Part shown: one piece after another, positions 1 through 6,257 of the stretch
How positions within the stretch are numbered: position 1 is the stretch's first letter
Layout: the number at the start of each line of letters is the position of its first letter
Origin: Spirochaetales bacterium
Lineage (GTDB): Bacteria > Spirochaetota > Spirochaetia > SPDA01
NCBI GenBank assembly: GCA_004525155.1
Contig: SPDA01000093.1
Coordinates: 1-6,939, forward strand
Reading direction: 5' to 3'
DNA length: 6,939 nucleotides
Translations under genes and position numbers: made by a program
The notes under the pieces: generated by a model
What the model was told of the DNA's origin: nothing
Databases searched by the model: none
The model's input: the letters and a program-made list of their open reading frames with translations, nothing else

Positions 1-999
1 CTTCTGCTTTTGAGTGCACTCGCCGCGTCTCTCGGGGCCGCGCGTATTCCGCTTAAAGACGCCTACAGGCTAATCCTCGATAAAATACCGCTTCTGTCGA
101 ACTTTGTAACTACGGAAGGAATCCAGGCAAACCATCAGGTCATCATGTACCAGATAAGGCTGCCGCGAATTCTTCTGGCCATGTTCGTGGGTATAGGTCT
201 TTCCGCCTCCGGGGTGATGTATCAGGGCTTGTTCCGGAACCCCATGGCAGATCCCTATATAATCGGCATATCCTCAGGCGCCACGCTCGGCGCTAGTATT
301 GCCATGTGTCTGGGTGTAACTTCGAAAATTCCTGGTGTTTCCGGAATAGTCATCGGAGCTTTCGCTGGAGCTCTAGCAGTTTCCTTCGTCGTTTTCAATA
401 TATCGAGGACCAAGGGCGGTTATCTCTCCGTACTGACCCTTCTTCTTTCCGGAATTGCCATAGGCTCACTCTGTTCCGCGGCTACATCCTTTATCATGCT
501 TACAGGTGGCGAGGATTCCCATAGAATTATTTTCTGGATAATGGGCAGCATCAGTTCCGCCGTATGGCAGCAGGTGATGGTGGTTGTTCCTGTGGTTACG
601 GCGGGATGCATAGCTTTTTTCTTTTTTACCCGGAGCCTCAATATCCTCGCCTTCGGTGAACAGCGCGCCAAACAGCTCGGCATTCCCGTCAACCGGGTCA
701 AGACCATTGTGGTTGTCATCGCTTCCGTGGTTGTGGCGGCGGTGGTTTCCGTTTCCGGTATTATCGGTTTTATAGGGCTCATTGTGCCTCACATGGTGCG
801 GCTGGTTACAGGCCCGGACAACCGGGTTCTTCTTCCCGTTTCCGTTTTTGCCGGCGGCGTTACCCTGCTTCTTGCCGATACCCTGGCACGGACAGTGCTG
901 GTGCCCAGGGAGCTTCCCGTCGGCATCATAACAGCCCTGCTGGGGACCCCTTTCTTTATCTACCTTCTGCGCAAAAGCAGGGTGAAAGGCGGACTGTAG
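1..999 (+). CDS. FecCD/BtuC-family ABC importer permease, 5' end cut by window edge
   Basis: This is the membrane subunit of a type II ABC importer for a metal chelate such as siderophore iron, heme or cobalamin; it forms the inner-membrane channel as a dimer. The frame is open from base 1 and reads into a hydrophobic first helix, so the true start lies upstream. The 332 visible residues are nearly the full family length of about 330-350, so perhaps 15-25 residues are missing. Family hallmarks are RLPR (near base 157), the QGLFRNPMADP segment followed by IGISSGA (about 222-290), the WIMGS segment (near 535), the IGFIGLIVPHMVR coupling region that contacts the ATPase (about 760-800), and the ELPVGIITALLGTPFF tail (about 910-957). 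About nine to ten hydrophobic segments are present. The ATPase gene starts one base after the stop, so the two are co-transcribed. The cargo cannot be told from this subunit. Confidence 0.95.
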   Translation, partial: LLLLSALAASLGAARIPLKDAYRLILDKIPLLSNFVTTEGIQANHQVIMYQIRLPRILLAMFVGIGLSASGVMYQGLFRNPMADPYIIGISSGATLGASIAMCLGVTSKIPGVSGIVIGAFAGALAVSFVVFNISRTKGGYLSVLTLLLSGIAIGSLCSAATSFIMLTGGEDSHRIIFWIMGSISSAVWQQVMVVVPVVTAGCIAFFFFTRSLNILAFGEQRAKQLGIPVNRVKTIVVVIASVVVAAVVSVSGIIGFIGLIVPHMVRLVTGPDNRVLLPVSVFAGGVTLLLADTLARTVLVPRELPVGIITALLGTPFFIYLLRKSRVKGGL

Positions 1000-1000
1000 C

Positions 1001-2260
1001 GTGGCGCCGGTTATTGAAGTTGAAAACCTTGAATTTTCCTACGGCAGCCACCGGGTACTTGCTAACGTGTCCTGCCGGATTGAAGAGGGGGAATTCGTCG
1101 CGCTCCTGGGGCCGAATGGTTCGGGAAAAACAACCCTCTTCAACATTATTTCCGGTATCCTGCCCTATACGCAGGGAAGCGTTCATGTTTTTTCCCGGAA
1201 CTTAAAGCATTTTTCCGCCAGGGAACGGGCAAGGACTATTGGAATAGTTCCCCAGGAAATAACCTCCAATTTCAACTTCGGTAACCTGGAGGTTGTGCTC
1301 ATGGGCAGGCATCCCCGGTCGAGTCACCTGGTCAACGAAAGCCCCCATGATCATGCCAAGGCCCTGGAGGCCATGAAGCTCACCCATACGGATCATCTCG
1401 CGGACCGCGGTTTCATGGAGATAAGCGGAGGCGAAAAGCAGCGCGTCATGATCGCCCAGGTTCTCTGCCAGGAAACAGACATACTTCTGCTGGATGAACC
1501 TACCTCCAATCTCGATATTAATTTTCAGCTGGATATAATGCAGCTTATCTCAAAACTGAGGAAGGAGAGAAAACTGACGGTTTTCGGTATCTTCCACGAC
1601 ATTAATCTTGCCCTGCAGTATTCCGACCGGATAATGCTGCTCAAGGAAGGTTCCGTTTTTAAAGACGATGTTCCGGAAAAAATAATCAATTCGGCACTGA
1701 TAGAGGAGGTGTTCCAGGCACATGTCGCTGTCGAGCGCAACCCCTTTACCAACAAGCTGTTTGTTGTTCCCAAGAACCCCGATAACCGCAATTTCACCGG
1801 TGGGGAAGGAGCCGCGAAACGGGTCCACGTCATAGCCGGCGGGGGAAGCGGCTCCTATCTGTTCAACATTTTAAGTCTTGAAGGTCATACCGTGACAACC
1901 TGCATATTGAGCAGTATCGATACGGACGCACGGGTTGCTTCCAGCCTCAACATCCCCATGATCCAGGGCGAGCCATTTGTGGAAATACTTAAGGAAAAAC
2001 GCGATCAGAACAGGGCCTGCATGATGGAGGCGGATATTATAGTCGTGAGCAGGGTTCTGTTCGGTATGGGAAACATGGAAAACCTTTTGGCCCTGGATGA
2101 AGCTCTGGCGAAAAACAAACCAGTGTATTTTATCGACGGCGATAATTTTCACGCCAGGGATTTTACGGAAGGCAAGGTTACGGAGATTTACAACCGGCTT
2201 ATCCGGAACGGCGCCGTTGCCGTGGAAAACGAAGAAGAATTGGCAATTTTATTAAAGTAA
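1001..2260 (+). CDS. ABC transporter ATPase of FecE/BtuD type with extra C-terminal Rossmann-like domain
   Basis: This cytoplasmic ATPase powers the FecCD-type permease encoded just upstream. Residues 1-255 form a standard nucleotide-binding domain: Walker A GPNGSGKT (37-44), Q-loop VPQE (83-86, Q85), signature ISGGEKQR (141-148), Walker B ILLLDEP (161-167) and the switch histidine H199 in FHDIN. The start is GTG at 1001, one base after the permease stop; GGCGGA at 988-993 is a plausible ribosome site. The protein is 419 residues, while simple relatives have about 255-270. The excess, roughly 273-419, starts with a beta strand and glycine loop (RVHVIAGGGSGS, 274-285), has two more strand-like stretches (DIIVVSRVLFGMGN, 345-358; KPVYFIDGD, 373-381) and resembles a small Rossmann fold. 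I recall similar fused ATPases in methanogenic archaea and some anaerobes but cannot verify this. The role of the extra domain is unknown; nucleotide or ligand sensing is only a guess. Confidence 0.95.
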   Translation: MAPVIEVENLEFSYGSHRVLANVSCRIEEGEFVALLGPNGSGKTTLFNIISGILPYTQGSVHVFSRNLKHFSARERARTIGIVPQEITSNFNFGNLEVVLMGRHPRSSHLVNESPHDHAKALEAMKLTHTDHLADRGFMEISGGEKQRVMIAQVLCQETDILLLDEPTSNLDINFQLDIMQLISKLRKERKLTVFGIFHDINLALQYSDRIMLLKEGSVFKDDVPEKIINSALIEEVFQAHVAVERNPFTNKLFVVPKNPDNRNFTGGEGAAKRVHVIAGGGSGSYLFNILSLEGHTVTTCILSSIDTDARVASSLNIPMIQGEPFVEILKEKRDQNRACMMEADIIVVSRVLFGMGNMENLLALDEALAKNKPVYFIDGDNFHARDFTEGKVTEIYNRLIRNGAVAVENEEELAILLK

Positions 2261-2263
2261 AAA

Positions 2264-2270
2264 AAGGAGA
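2264..2270 (+). promoter_or_regulatory. Strong Shine-Dalgarno site for the binding-protein gene
   Basis: AAGGAGA lies five bases before a GTG codon at 2276. The site fixes this non-ATG start, and the peptide beginning there is a clear export signal. It sits in the 15-base gap after the ATPase stop, and its strength suits a binding protein needed in excess over the membrane subunits. Confidence 0.85.
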
Positions 2271-2275
2271 ATTAC

Positions 2276-3352
2276 GTGAAAAAATTATTTCTATTTGCAG
2301 GTATTTTACTGCTCCTTTGCGGCATGTCCGCGGCAGTATTTGCAGGCGGGAAAAAGGAGAGCGGCAACGACGGGACCGCGGCCCCTGTCAAACCGTCGGC
2401 AACGACCGAATCGAAGCCCTATGCCGTTAAATATCCTGTTACCCTGGAGGATGACCTGGGAGTCGTTGAAGGCAAGAAAAATCGTCAGCTGACTTTTAAC
2501 GGGCCGGTCAAGCGTATAATAGTCGCGGAAAAAGGCGCTGCCCTCGCTCTGAAAGAACTCGGTGTGCTTGACAGGGTTGTGGCAGCCGGCCAGTGGATAG
2601 CGGGCTATAAAACGGACGGTTTAACCAACAAGCCGACGGATGAACCAAATATGCCGGGGTATGAAAATGTTGCTCCCATAGGCGGTACAACCGGTATCGA
2701 TGTTGAAATGGTCATAAGTCTTAATCCGGATATTTACATTAACCTGTTTTCGCACAACGATCAGGCGGACCAGCAGCTGGAAAAAGCGGGGGTCCCGATT
2801 TATTCCATCGGAGAAATAGAAAACATTGAGAAAATCTTGGAAATAATCGGCGACCTGGGGGTCATGACAGACCGCGTGGCTGAGGCGTCGAGACTTCAGT
2901 CTTCCATGAGCGGGATCATTAAAAAAGTTGAAAATGCAGTTGCCCGTTACGCACAGCCCGACGATAAGAAACCCGTGGTTTTCATGTTCGGCTGGGTGCA
3001 GGATATGGCCACACTGCAGACCTGGTCGCCTGCGGGAAACACCATTGTTTCAGATCTTATTTCGAAGGCAGGCGGGAAAAGTCTAGCCGTGGAACAGGGA
3101 TTGACCGGCTGGGTCGAATACAGTGTGGAATCGCTTCTTTCAGCGGACCCGGATATCATCATTCTTCCCCGCGGGGATTGGGAATTCAGCAGTATTGAAC
3201 AATTCACCAGCCTGGAACTCGCGAAAAACCTCAAGGCGGTTAAAACCGGCAGGGTCTATATTATCGACAGCCACCTGATCTGGGATTTGAGCTATAAAAA
3301 CGCTCAGGCTCTGGAATTACTGGCTACGTTCATTCTGGGCAGAGAACTTTAG
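2276..3352 (+). CDS. Periplasmic binding protein of a metal-chelate ABC importer (Peripla_BP_2/BtuF-FepB type)
   Basis: This exported protein captures the chelate and delivers it to the permease. Residues 1-23 are a signal peptide: MKK, a leucine-rich core and AVFA before GGKKES, consistent with signal peptidase I cleavage after A23. C15 lies in the core (LLLLC), which is a poor lipobox, so lipidation is possible but not supported. A low-complexity linker rich in S, T, K and P follows (about 29-48), then the two-lobed class III domain from about residue 78: PVKRIIVAEKGAALALKELGVLDRVV opens lobe one, VEMVISLNPDIYINL is the family's conserved strand, and SLLSADPDIIILPRG followed by LKAVKTGRVYIID closes lobe two. 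The length of 358 is normal with the linker. The gene is last in the operon, behind permease and ATPase, and is followed by a terminator hairpin. The ligand is not predictable from sequence alone. Confidence 0.93.
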   Translation: MKKLFLFAGILLLLCGMSAAVFAGGKKESGNDGTAAPVKPSATTESKPYAVKYPVTLEDDLGVVEGKKNRQLTFNGPVKRIIVAEKGAALALKELGVLDRVVAAGQWIAGYKTDGLTNKPTDEPNMPGYENVAPIGGTTGIDVEMVISLNPDIYINLFSHNDQADQQLEKAGVPIYSIGEIENIEKILEIIGDLGVMTDRVAEASRLQSSMSGIIKKVENAVARYAQPDDKKPVVFMFGWVQDMATLQTWSPAGNTIVSDLISKAGGKSLAVEQGLTGWVEYSVESLLSADPDIIILPRGDWEFSSIEQFTSLELAKNLKAVKTGRVYIIDSHLIWDLSYKNAQALELLATFILGREL

Positions 3353-3361
3353 GATATTATT

Positions 3362-3395
3362 ACCTGCCGCCCCGTAGCCCGGGGCGGCAGGTTTT
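3362..3395 (+). terminator. Intrinsic terminator between convergent binding-protein and hsp20 genes
   Basis: A perfect 12-bp stem (arms 3362-3373 and 3381-3392, GC-rich, ACCTGCCGCCCC pairing with its complement) closes a 7-base loop and runs into TTTT at 3392-3395. It lies ten bases after the binding-protein stop. The T run is on the + strand side; reading the other way the stem is followed by AATAATA, so termination of the hsp20 transcript here would be weaker, although the hairpin is symmetrical. Confidence 0.85.
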
Positions 3396-3397
3396 AC

Positions 3398-3910
3398 CTA
3401 TTCCTCTTCCCTCACAATTTCCACTTTTATTCCTTCCGCAGTCCGTATTTCCTCTTTCGGCGGAATGGTAACTTTCAGTATGCCGTTTTTAAATACTGCC
3501 TTTACCGCTTCGCGGTTGAACTTATCCTCAGGCACAAAATAGCGCTGTTCCGGAATTTCCTTAAATTTGATTCTGTGTTTAAAATACTTGGCATCCTCGT
3601 CAGCGGTACGTTCAGGCGCATTGGCGGAGAAGATCATATGGTCCTTGGAAAACTCGAGATTAATGTCTTTTTCGTTGAAACCTGCAACGGCGAATTCGAA
3701 GACAAGACTTTTTTCCCGTGTCATGAACACATTCACCGGCGGGTACATGTAGGTGGGATAGTAATCCACATTTTCCTGCCAGCCGAAATCCCAGCCCTGT
3801 TTTTGGGCTTCTTCCTTGAAACCCTCCTTGAAAACGTCGCCGAAATTCTGGGCGGTTTCGAAAATGGAATCCATAATTTTCCCGATGTCGAAAAGCATGT
3901 GCTCTTTCAT
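3398..3910 (-). CDS. Small heat shock protein (Hsp20/alpha-crystallin family)
   Basis: This is an ATP-independent cytoplasmic chaperone that binds unfolding proteins as large oligomers. The alpha-crystallin domain covers about residues 57-151. It starts PPVNVFMTREKSLVFEFAVAGF, where bacterial sHSPs usually read P-x-V-D-[IV]-x-E with a later P or A-G, and ends in the family signature A-x3-N-G-I-L (A138, N142-L145) followed by KVTIPP. The first 56 residues are an aromatic-rich, helical N-terminal arm typical of the family. The C-terminal tail has IKV (161-163), a plausible I-x-I/V motif for packing against neighbouring subunits. The length of 170 is slightly above the usual 140-160. AGGTG, five bases before the ATG at 3910, supports this start; an internal ATG at residue 5 is less well placed. 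The gene is a lone - strand gene, convergent with the importer operon and divergent from the ymdB-like gene. No CIRCE element is visible upstream. Confidence 0.95.
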   Translation of the reverse strand: MKEHMLFDIGKIMDSIFETAQNFGDVFKEGFKEEAQKQGWDFGWQENVDYYPTYMYPPVNVFMTREKSLVFEFAVAGFNEKDINLEFSKDHMIFSANAPERTADEDAKYFKHRIKFKEIPEQRYFVPEDKFNREAVKAVFKNGILKVTIPPKEEIRTAEGIKVEIVREEE

Positions 3911-3913
3911 GGT

Positions 3914-3935
3914 AACACCTCGTTAAGACTGTGTT
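3914..3935 (-). promoter_or_regulatory. Candidate Shine-Dalgarno-sequestering hairpin in the hsp20 leader (possible RNA thermometer)
   Basis: Read on the - strand, AACAC (3935-3931) can pair with GTGTT (3918-3914), and CTT (3927-3925) with GAG (3921-3919) using one G-U pair, leaving AGT as a bulge and AAC as the loop. Together these pairs cover the whole GAGGTG ribosome site of hsp20. A second short hairpin (CCGC, loop, GCGG, 3942-3953) lies further 5'. Short, bulged, weak stems over the Shine-Dalgarno site are how ROSE-like and similar RNA thermometers control small heat shock genes, but eight pairs can occur by chance. Confidence 0.35.
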
Positions 3936-3987
3936 TTAGCCCCGCATACGCGGCAGCTTTAAGGTCTGCCCTGGATGGCGCAAACCT

Positions 3988-3996
3988 TGATATAAT
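3988..3996 (+). promoter_or_regulatory. Possible extended -10 promoter element (weak)
   Basis: TGATATAAT at 3988-3996 is a consensus extended -10 hexamer facing the ymdB-like gene, but no recognisable -35 box lies 16-18 bases upstream. It may be a secondary start point or simply part of the AT-rich stretch. It is the only notable motif in the left half of the 176-bp divergent intergenic region (3911-4086). Confidence 0.25.
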
Positions 3997-4030
3997 ATAC
4001 TAAAAATCGCCGCATTCGTGGATATTCATT

Positions 4031-4060
4031 TTGACGGCCCTTCCAAAAAAGCAGTATATT
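4031..4060 (+). promoter_or_regulatory. Sigma70-type promoter for the ymdB-like/rseC-like unit
   Basis: TTGACG (4031-4036) and TATATT (4055-4060) each match the consensus at five of six bases, with an 18-base spacer. Transcription would begin near 4067, about 20 bases before the GTG start at 4087, giving a short leader that holds the ribosome site. The -35 box would lie inside any longer reading of the downstream gene, which argues for the 4087 start. Confidence 0.65.
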
Positions 4061-4074
4061 TAGTATGGTGTTTC

Positions 4075-4080
4075 AAAGGA
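4075..4080 (+). promoter_or_regulatory. Ribosome site deciding the GTG start of the ymdB-like gene
   Basis: AAAGGA is followed by six A residues and then GTG at 4087. From there the protein reads VSIRILCIGEIVG, which matches the N-terminus of the TIGR00282 family. The in-frame GTG at 4018 would add 23 unrelated residues and has no ribosome site. Confidence 0.8.
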
Positions 4081-4086
4081 AAAAAA

Positions 4087-4929
4087 GTGAGTATCCGCAT
4101 TCTGTGTATTGGAGAAATTGTCGGCAAGAGCGGCGTGTTTACCGTTAAATCCCTCCTGCCCGCTGTAAAAAAGCAGTACAATATAGATTTTGTCATTGCA
4201 AACGGGGAAGGAGCCACCGGCGGTTATGGTATCGGTAAAAATCATGCCATTTACTTGAAAAAACTGGGCATAGATGTACTTACCTCCGGCGAACGAATCT
4301 ATTATAAAATGGACATGGTGCAATTTATAGCAAATGCGTCTTTTATACTTCGTCCTGCGAATTACCCGCAGGGGAACCCCGGACGGGGTTGGTGGATCTA
4401 TGAAAAAAACCAGGTTAAAATAGGCATTATTAATGCCCTTGGCCAGTCAGGATTCAACAGGACGCATCTGACCAATCCCTATGTCCTTATTCCTGATATA
4501 ATAAACAGGATAAAAAAGGAAACAGATGTTATTATCGTTGATTTTCACGCGACTACCACCGCGGAAAAACAAAGCATGTTTTATCATCTGGACGGAAAAG
4601 TTTCTGCGGTAGTGGGTACGCATTTCAAGACCCAGACAGCGGATGAGACGGTGCTTCCCGGAGGGACGGCCGTGATAACGGACCTCGGCAGGGCCGGAAG
4701 CCTGGAGTCTGTCGGCGGTCTTGATCCGAAGGTGGAAATTCAGAAATTGGTTACGCAGATTCCGGAACGGTCGAAGGATTGCTGGGAAGCCCTTGAGCTG
4801 CAGGGCGTGGTGCTGGAAATAGATGAATCGGGAAAAGCGCTGAGTATCGAACGGCTGCGCGTTCCCTGCGAGGAGGAGTTTCATGAAAGAGAAGGGGATA
4901 GTAACAGAGATAACGGATCGGAGGATTAA
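4087..4929 (+). CDS. YmdB/TIGR00282-family metallophosphoesterase homologue with altered metal site
   Basis: This is a member of the calcineurin-like family that includes Bacillus subtilis YmdB, a cAMP phosphodiesterase affecting RNA turnover and development. The fold signature spans all 280 residues: RILCIGEIVG (4-13), IDFVIANGEGATGG (33-46), LRPANYP and NPGRGW (88-102), VDFHATTTAEK (151-161), VVGTHFKTQTADE (175-187), LPGGTAVITDLG (190-201) and LQGVVLEIDESGKALSIER near the end. Against the usual family motifs (GDIVG, NGENAAGG, TGNH, DFHAEATSEK, GTHTHVQTAD), E41, H154 and H179 are kept, but the expected Asp is E10, Asn is G42, Asn-His is E69-R70, and the second His of THTH is K181. Two-metal phosphodiesterase activity of the known kind is therefore doubtful. 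The final ~20 residues are charged and overlap the next gene. The unit is driven from the promoter at 4031-4060. The family call is secure; the function is not. Confidence 0.85.
   Translation: MSIRILCIGEIVGKSGVFTVKSLLPAVKKQYNIDFVIANGEGATGGYGIGKNHAIYLKKLGIDVLTSGERIYYKMDMVQFIANASFILRPANYPQGNPGRGWWIYEKNQVKIGIINALGQSGFNRTHLTNPYVLIPDIINRIKKETDVIIVDFHATTTAEKQSMFYHLDGKVSAVVGTHFKTQTADETVLPGGTAVITDLGRAGSLESVGGLDPKVEIQKLVTQIPERSKDCWEALELQGVVLEIDESGKALSIERLRVPCEEEFHEREGDSNRDNGSED
4871..4876 (+). promoter_or_regulatory. Consensus Shine-Dalgarno site for the rseC-like gene inside the upstream gene
   Basis: AGGAGG lies six bases before the ATG at 4883, within the last codons of the ymdB-like gene. It gives the overlapping gene its own strong initiation site, so its translation need not depend wholly on ribosomes finishing upstream. 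Confidence 0.85.
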
Positions 4930-5287
4930 GCTTGCCTTCGTTGATCAGGAAAATTGTGAATCCTGCGGCAGTAAATTGTGTACCGTAAAAGACAAGGTTT
5001 TTTTCGCTGCCAATACCGGCGGGGTGGATCTGCACCTCGGTGACACGGTAGAAGTGAATATACAAACGGGAGGGGCGCTTTCCGCCTCGTTCATGGTGCT
5101 TATGGTGCCGCTAATCCTGTTTATTTTGTTTTTCGCCGGGAGCGGGCTTCTTTTTCATGTAAAGTCCGATGGGATCAAGGCGCTTTTCGGCCTTGCCGGT
5201 CTTGCCATTGGGTTTCTGGTGAGCCTTCTTTCAGGTAAAAGAAAAATGACCAGGCTGCCGGAAATTATTGGAAAAGTGGCAGAATAG
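4883..5287 (+). CDS. RseC/MucC-family (SoxR-reducing system) inner-membrane protein
   Basis: The 134-residue protein has the RseC layout: a short soluble N-terminal domain with a cysteine cluster, then two transmembrane helices and a short charged tail. The cysteines are C25-x2-C28-x4-C33 (QENCESCGSKLC), close to the C-x2-C-x5-C pattern of Escherichia coli RseC, and could bind a metal or Fe-S cluster. LHLGDTVEVNI (50-60) before the first helix is the typical GxxVEV stretch. The helices cover about 67-90 and 98-116, with GKRK after the second. In E. coli, RseC works with the Rsx (Rnf-like) electron-transfer complex to reduce SoxR and also modulates sigma-E; in organisms without these, an Rnf-associated role is the usual guess. 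No rnf genes are in the window. The start overlaps the ymdB-like gene by 47 bases, so the pair is co-transcribed. The 3' end overlaps holA tail to tail. Confidence 0.85.
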   Translation: MKEKGIVTEITDRRIKLAFVDQENCESCGSKLCTVKDKVFFAANTGGVDLHLGDTVEVNIQTGGALSASFMVLMVPLILFILFFAGSGLLFHVKSDGIKALFGLAGLAIGFLVSLLSGKRKMTRLPEIIGKVAE

Positions 5288-6257
5288 AGTCTCCCCTTCC
5301 CTTTACGCAGCCGTAAATATAGAGAGAGAGCAGAATTCTGTGCAGATCCGCTTTGCCGTTCCGCAGGCAGGTATCGCAGGAAGCGGTAAGAATGATGATA
5401 TTTTCAAGTTCCGCAGGATTATAATTGCCCGCGGCCTTTTCATAGATGCGTTTTGATTTTTTTGTCCTGATTGCAAGCTGCTCAAGGGCCTCTTCCGATT
5501 TATACTGGTTTGCCAGAAGAAGTTTATAGGATAAAAGTTTTTTATACTGCCAGTACAGCCCTGCTACTATCTGAATGCCGGAAGCGTCGGCTGATTGAAT
5601 TATTTTTTCCAGAATTTCAAGGGAACCTGCCAGGTCTTTTTCCGCCATTTTATTGAAGAGGGAAAACACGTTTTCCTCCTTGCTGTGGTAGAGAAATCCT
5701 GCAATGTCCTCCTCCCGTATTATTTTCTGTTCACCGGAAAAGAGGACAAGCCGCTCGCATTCCCTTCGCAGATCCATGGTATTGTTTGTTACCATATCCA
5801 GCAGCAGCTCCGCGGCCTCCCCCTCAATGCTCATGCCCTGCTGCCTGAAAAAGGATTGGACCCATCCGAGTTTCTGGTTGTCGAAGAGTTCCCAGAAGAT
5901 TTTAACCTGCTCCCTGGGTATTTGTTTTTCGAACCGTTTGTCAATCTGCACCTGTTCCGAAAGGAGGAAAAGGCAGCAATCCTCCGCAGGGGCTTTCAGG
6001 TACCCCAGGATCAGGTCGATTTCTCCTTTTGTTTTTATCGATTCTAATCCGTTAATGGTGACTATTTTCATGGGGGAGAAAAGGGAAGGGGTGCGGAGCA
6101 GGGCAAGAATATCCGCCAGATTAAGGTCGAAAGAATAGAACATGTATTCCTCGGGCTTTTCCGCGTATGTATCCTTAAGTTTCGACTTTATATTCTGAAT
6201 ATATTTTTGTTTTTCCCCATGTTCGGGACCCAGGAGCAGATAGTTCCTGTTATTCAT
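5265..6257 (-). CDS. holA: DNA polymerase III, delta subunit
   Basis: Delta is the clamp-loader subunit that opens the beta sliding clamp during replication. The 330 residues fit the family length. YLLLGPEHGEKQKYI (6-20) is the opening strand and degenerate P-loop, which in delta does not hydrolyse ATP. PSLFSPMKIVTI (57-68) contains the S-L-F motif (58-60) expected to insert into the clamp's hydrophobic pocket. NTMDLRRECERLVLFSG (about 158-176) is the conserved helix of domain II, and ENVFSLFNKMAEKDLAGSLEILEKII starts the C-terminal collar domain. The N-terminus overlaps the end of lexA by eight bases (6250-6257), so translation is probably coupled; a modest AGG lies six bases before the ATG. 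The last 23 bases overlap the 3' end of the rseC-like gene on the other strand. It is the last gene of the leftward operon, and no terminator is visible beyond it. Confidence 0.93.
   Translation of the reverse strand: MNNRNYLLLGPEHGEKQKYIQNIKSKLKDTYAEKPEEYMFYSFDLNLADILALLRTPSLFSPMKIVTINGLESIKTKGEIDLILGYLKAPAEDCCLFLLSEQVQIDKRFEKQIPREQVKIFWELFDNQKLGWVQSFFRQQGMSIEGEAAELLLDMVTNNTMDLRRECERLVLFSGEQKIIREEDIAGFLYHSKEENVFSLFNKMAEKDLAGSLEILEKIIQSADASGIQIVAGLYWQYKKLLSYKLLLANQYKSEEALEQLAIRTKKSKRIYEKAAGNYNPAELENIIILTASCDTCLRNGKADLHRILLSLYIYGCVKGRGDSILPLFQ

Noticed and set aside
1..1000. Permease starting at the TTG at base 10
   Set aside because: The frame is open to base 1 and residues before the TTG are already hydrophobic helix; the family has about 20 more residues before this point, so the start lies outside the window.
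3911..4017. CIRCE (HrcA) or sigma32-type control element upstream of hsp20
   Set aside because: No TTAGCACTC/GAGTGCTAA repeat and no CTTGAA...CCCCAT pattern is present on the - strand.
3994..4022. - strand promoter for hsp20 with TATATT as the -10 box
   Set aside because: The hexamer exists, but the sequence 17-18 bases upstream (TCCACG or ATCCAC) does not resemble a -35 box.
3997..4066. Inverted 8-bp match ATACTAAA (3997-4004) and TTTAGTAT (4059-4066) in the divergent region
   Set aside because: The arms are 54 bases apart and AT-rich, and they reflect similar -10-like sequences on opposite strands; this is too weak to call an operator.
4018..4086. Longer N-terminus of the ymdB-like protein from an in-frame GTG at 4018
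   Set aside because: The extra 23 residues have no family similarity, lack a ribosome site, and would overlap the -35/-10 promoter; the GTG at 4087 has a good site and the family N-terminus.
5302..5317. TTTACG-CAGC-CGTAAA hairpin just after the rseC-like stop
   Set aside because: The stem is only six pairs, AT-rich and not followed by a T run, and it lies in holA coding sequence; it is not a credible terminator.
5595..6138. Overlapping + strand open frames of 144-150 codons opposite holA
   Set aside because: They are shadows of the conserved holA frame and show no domain or plausible start context.
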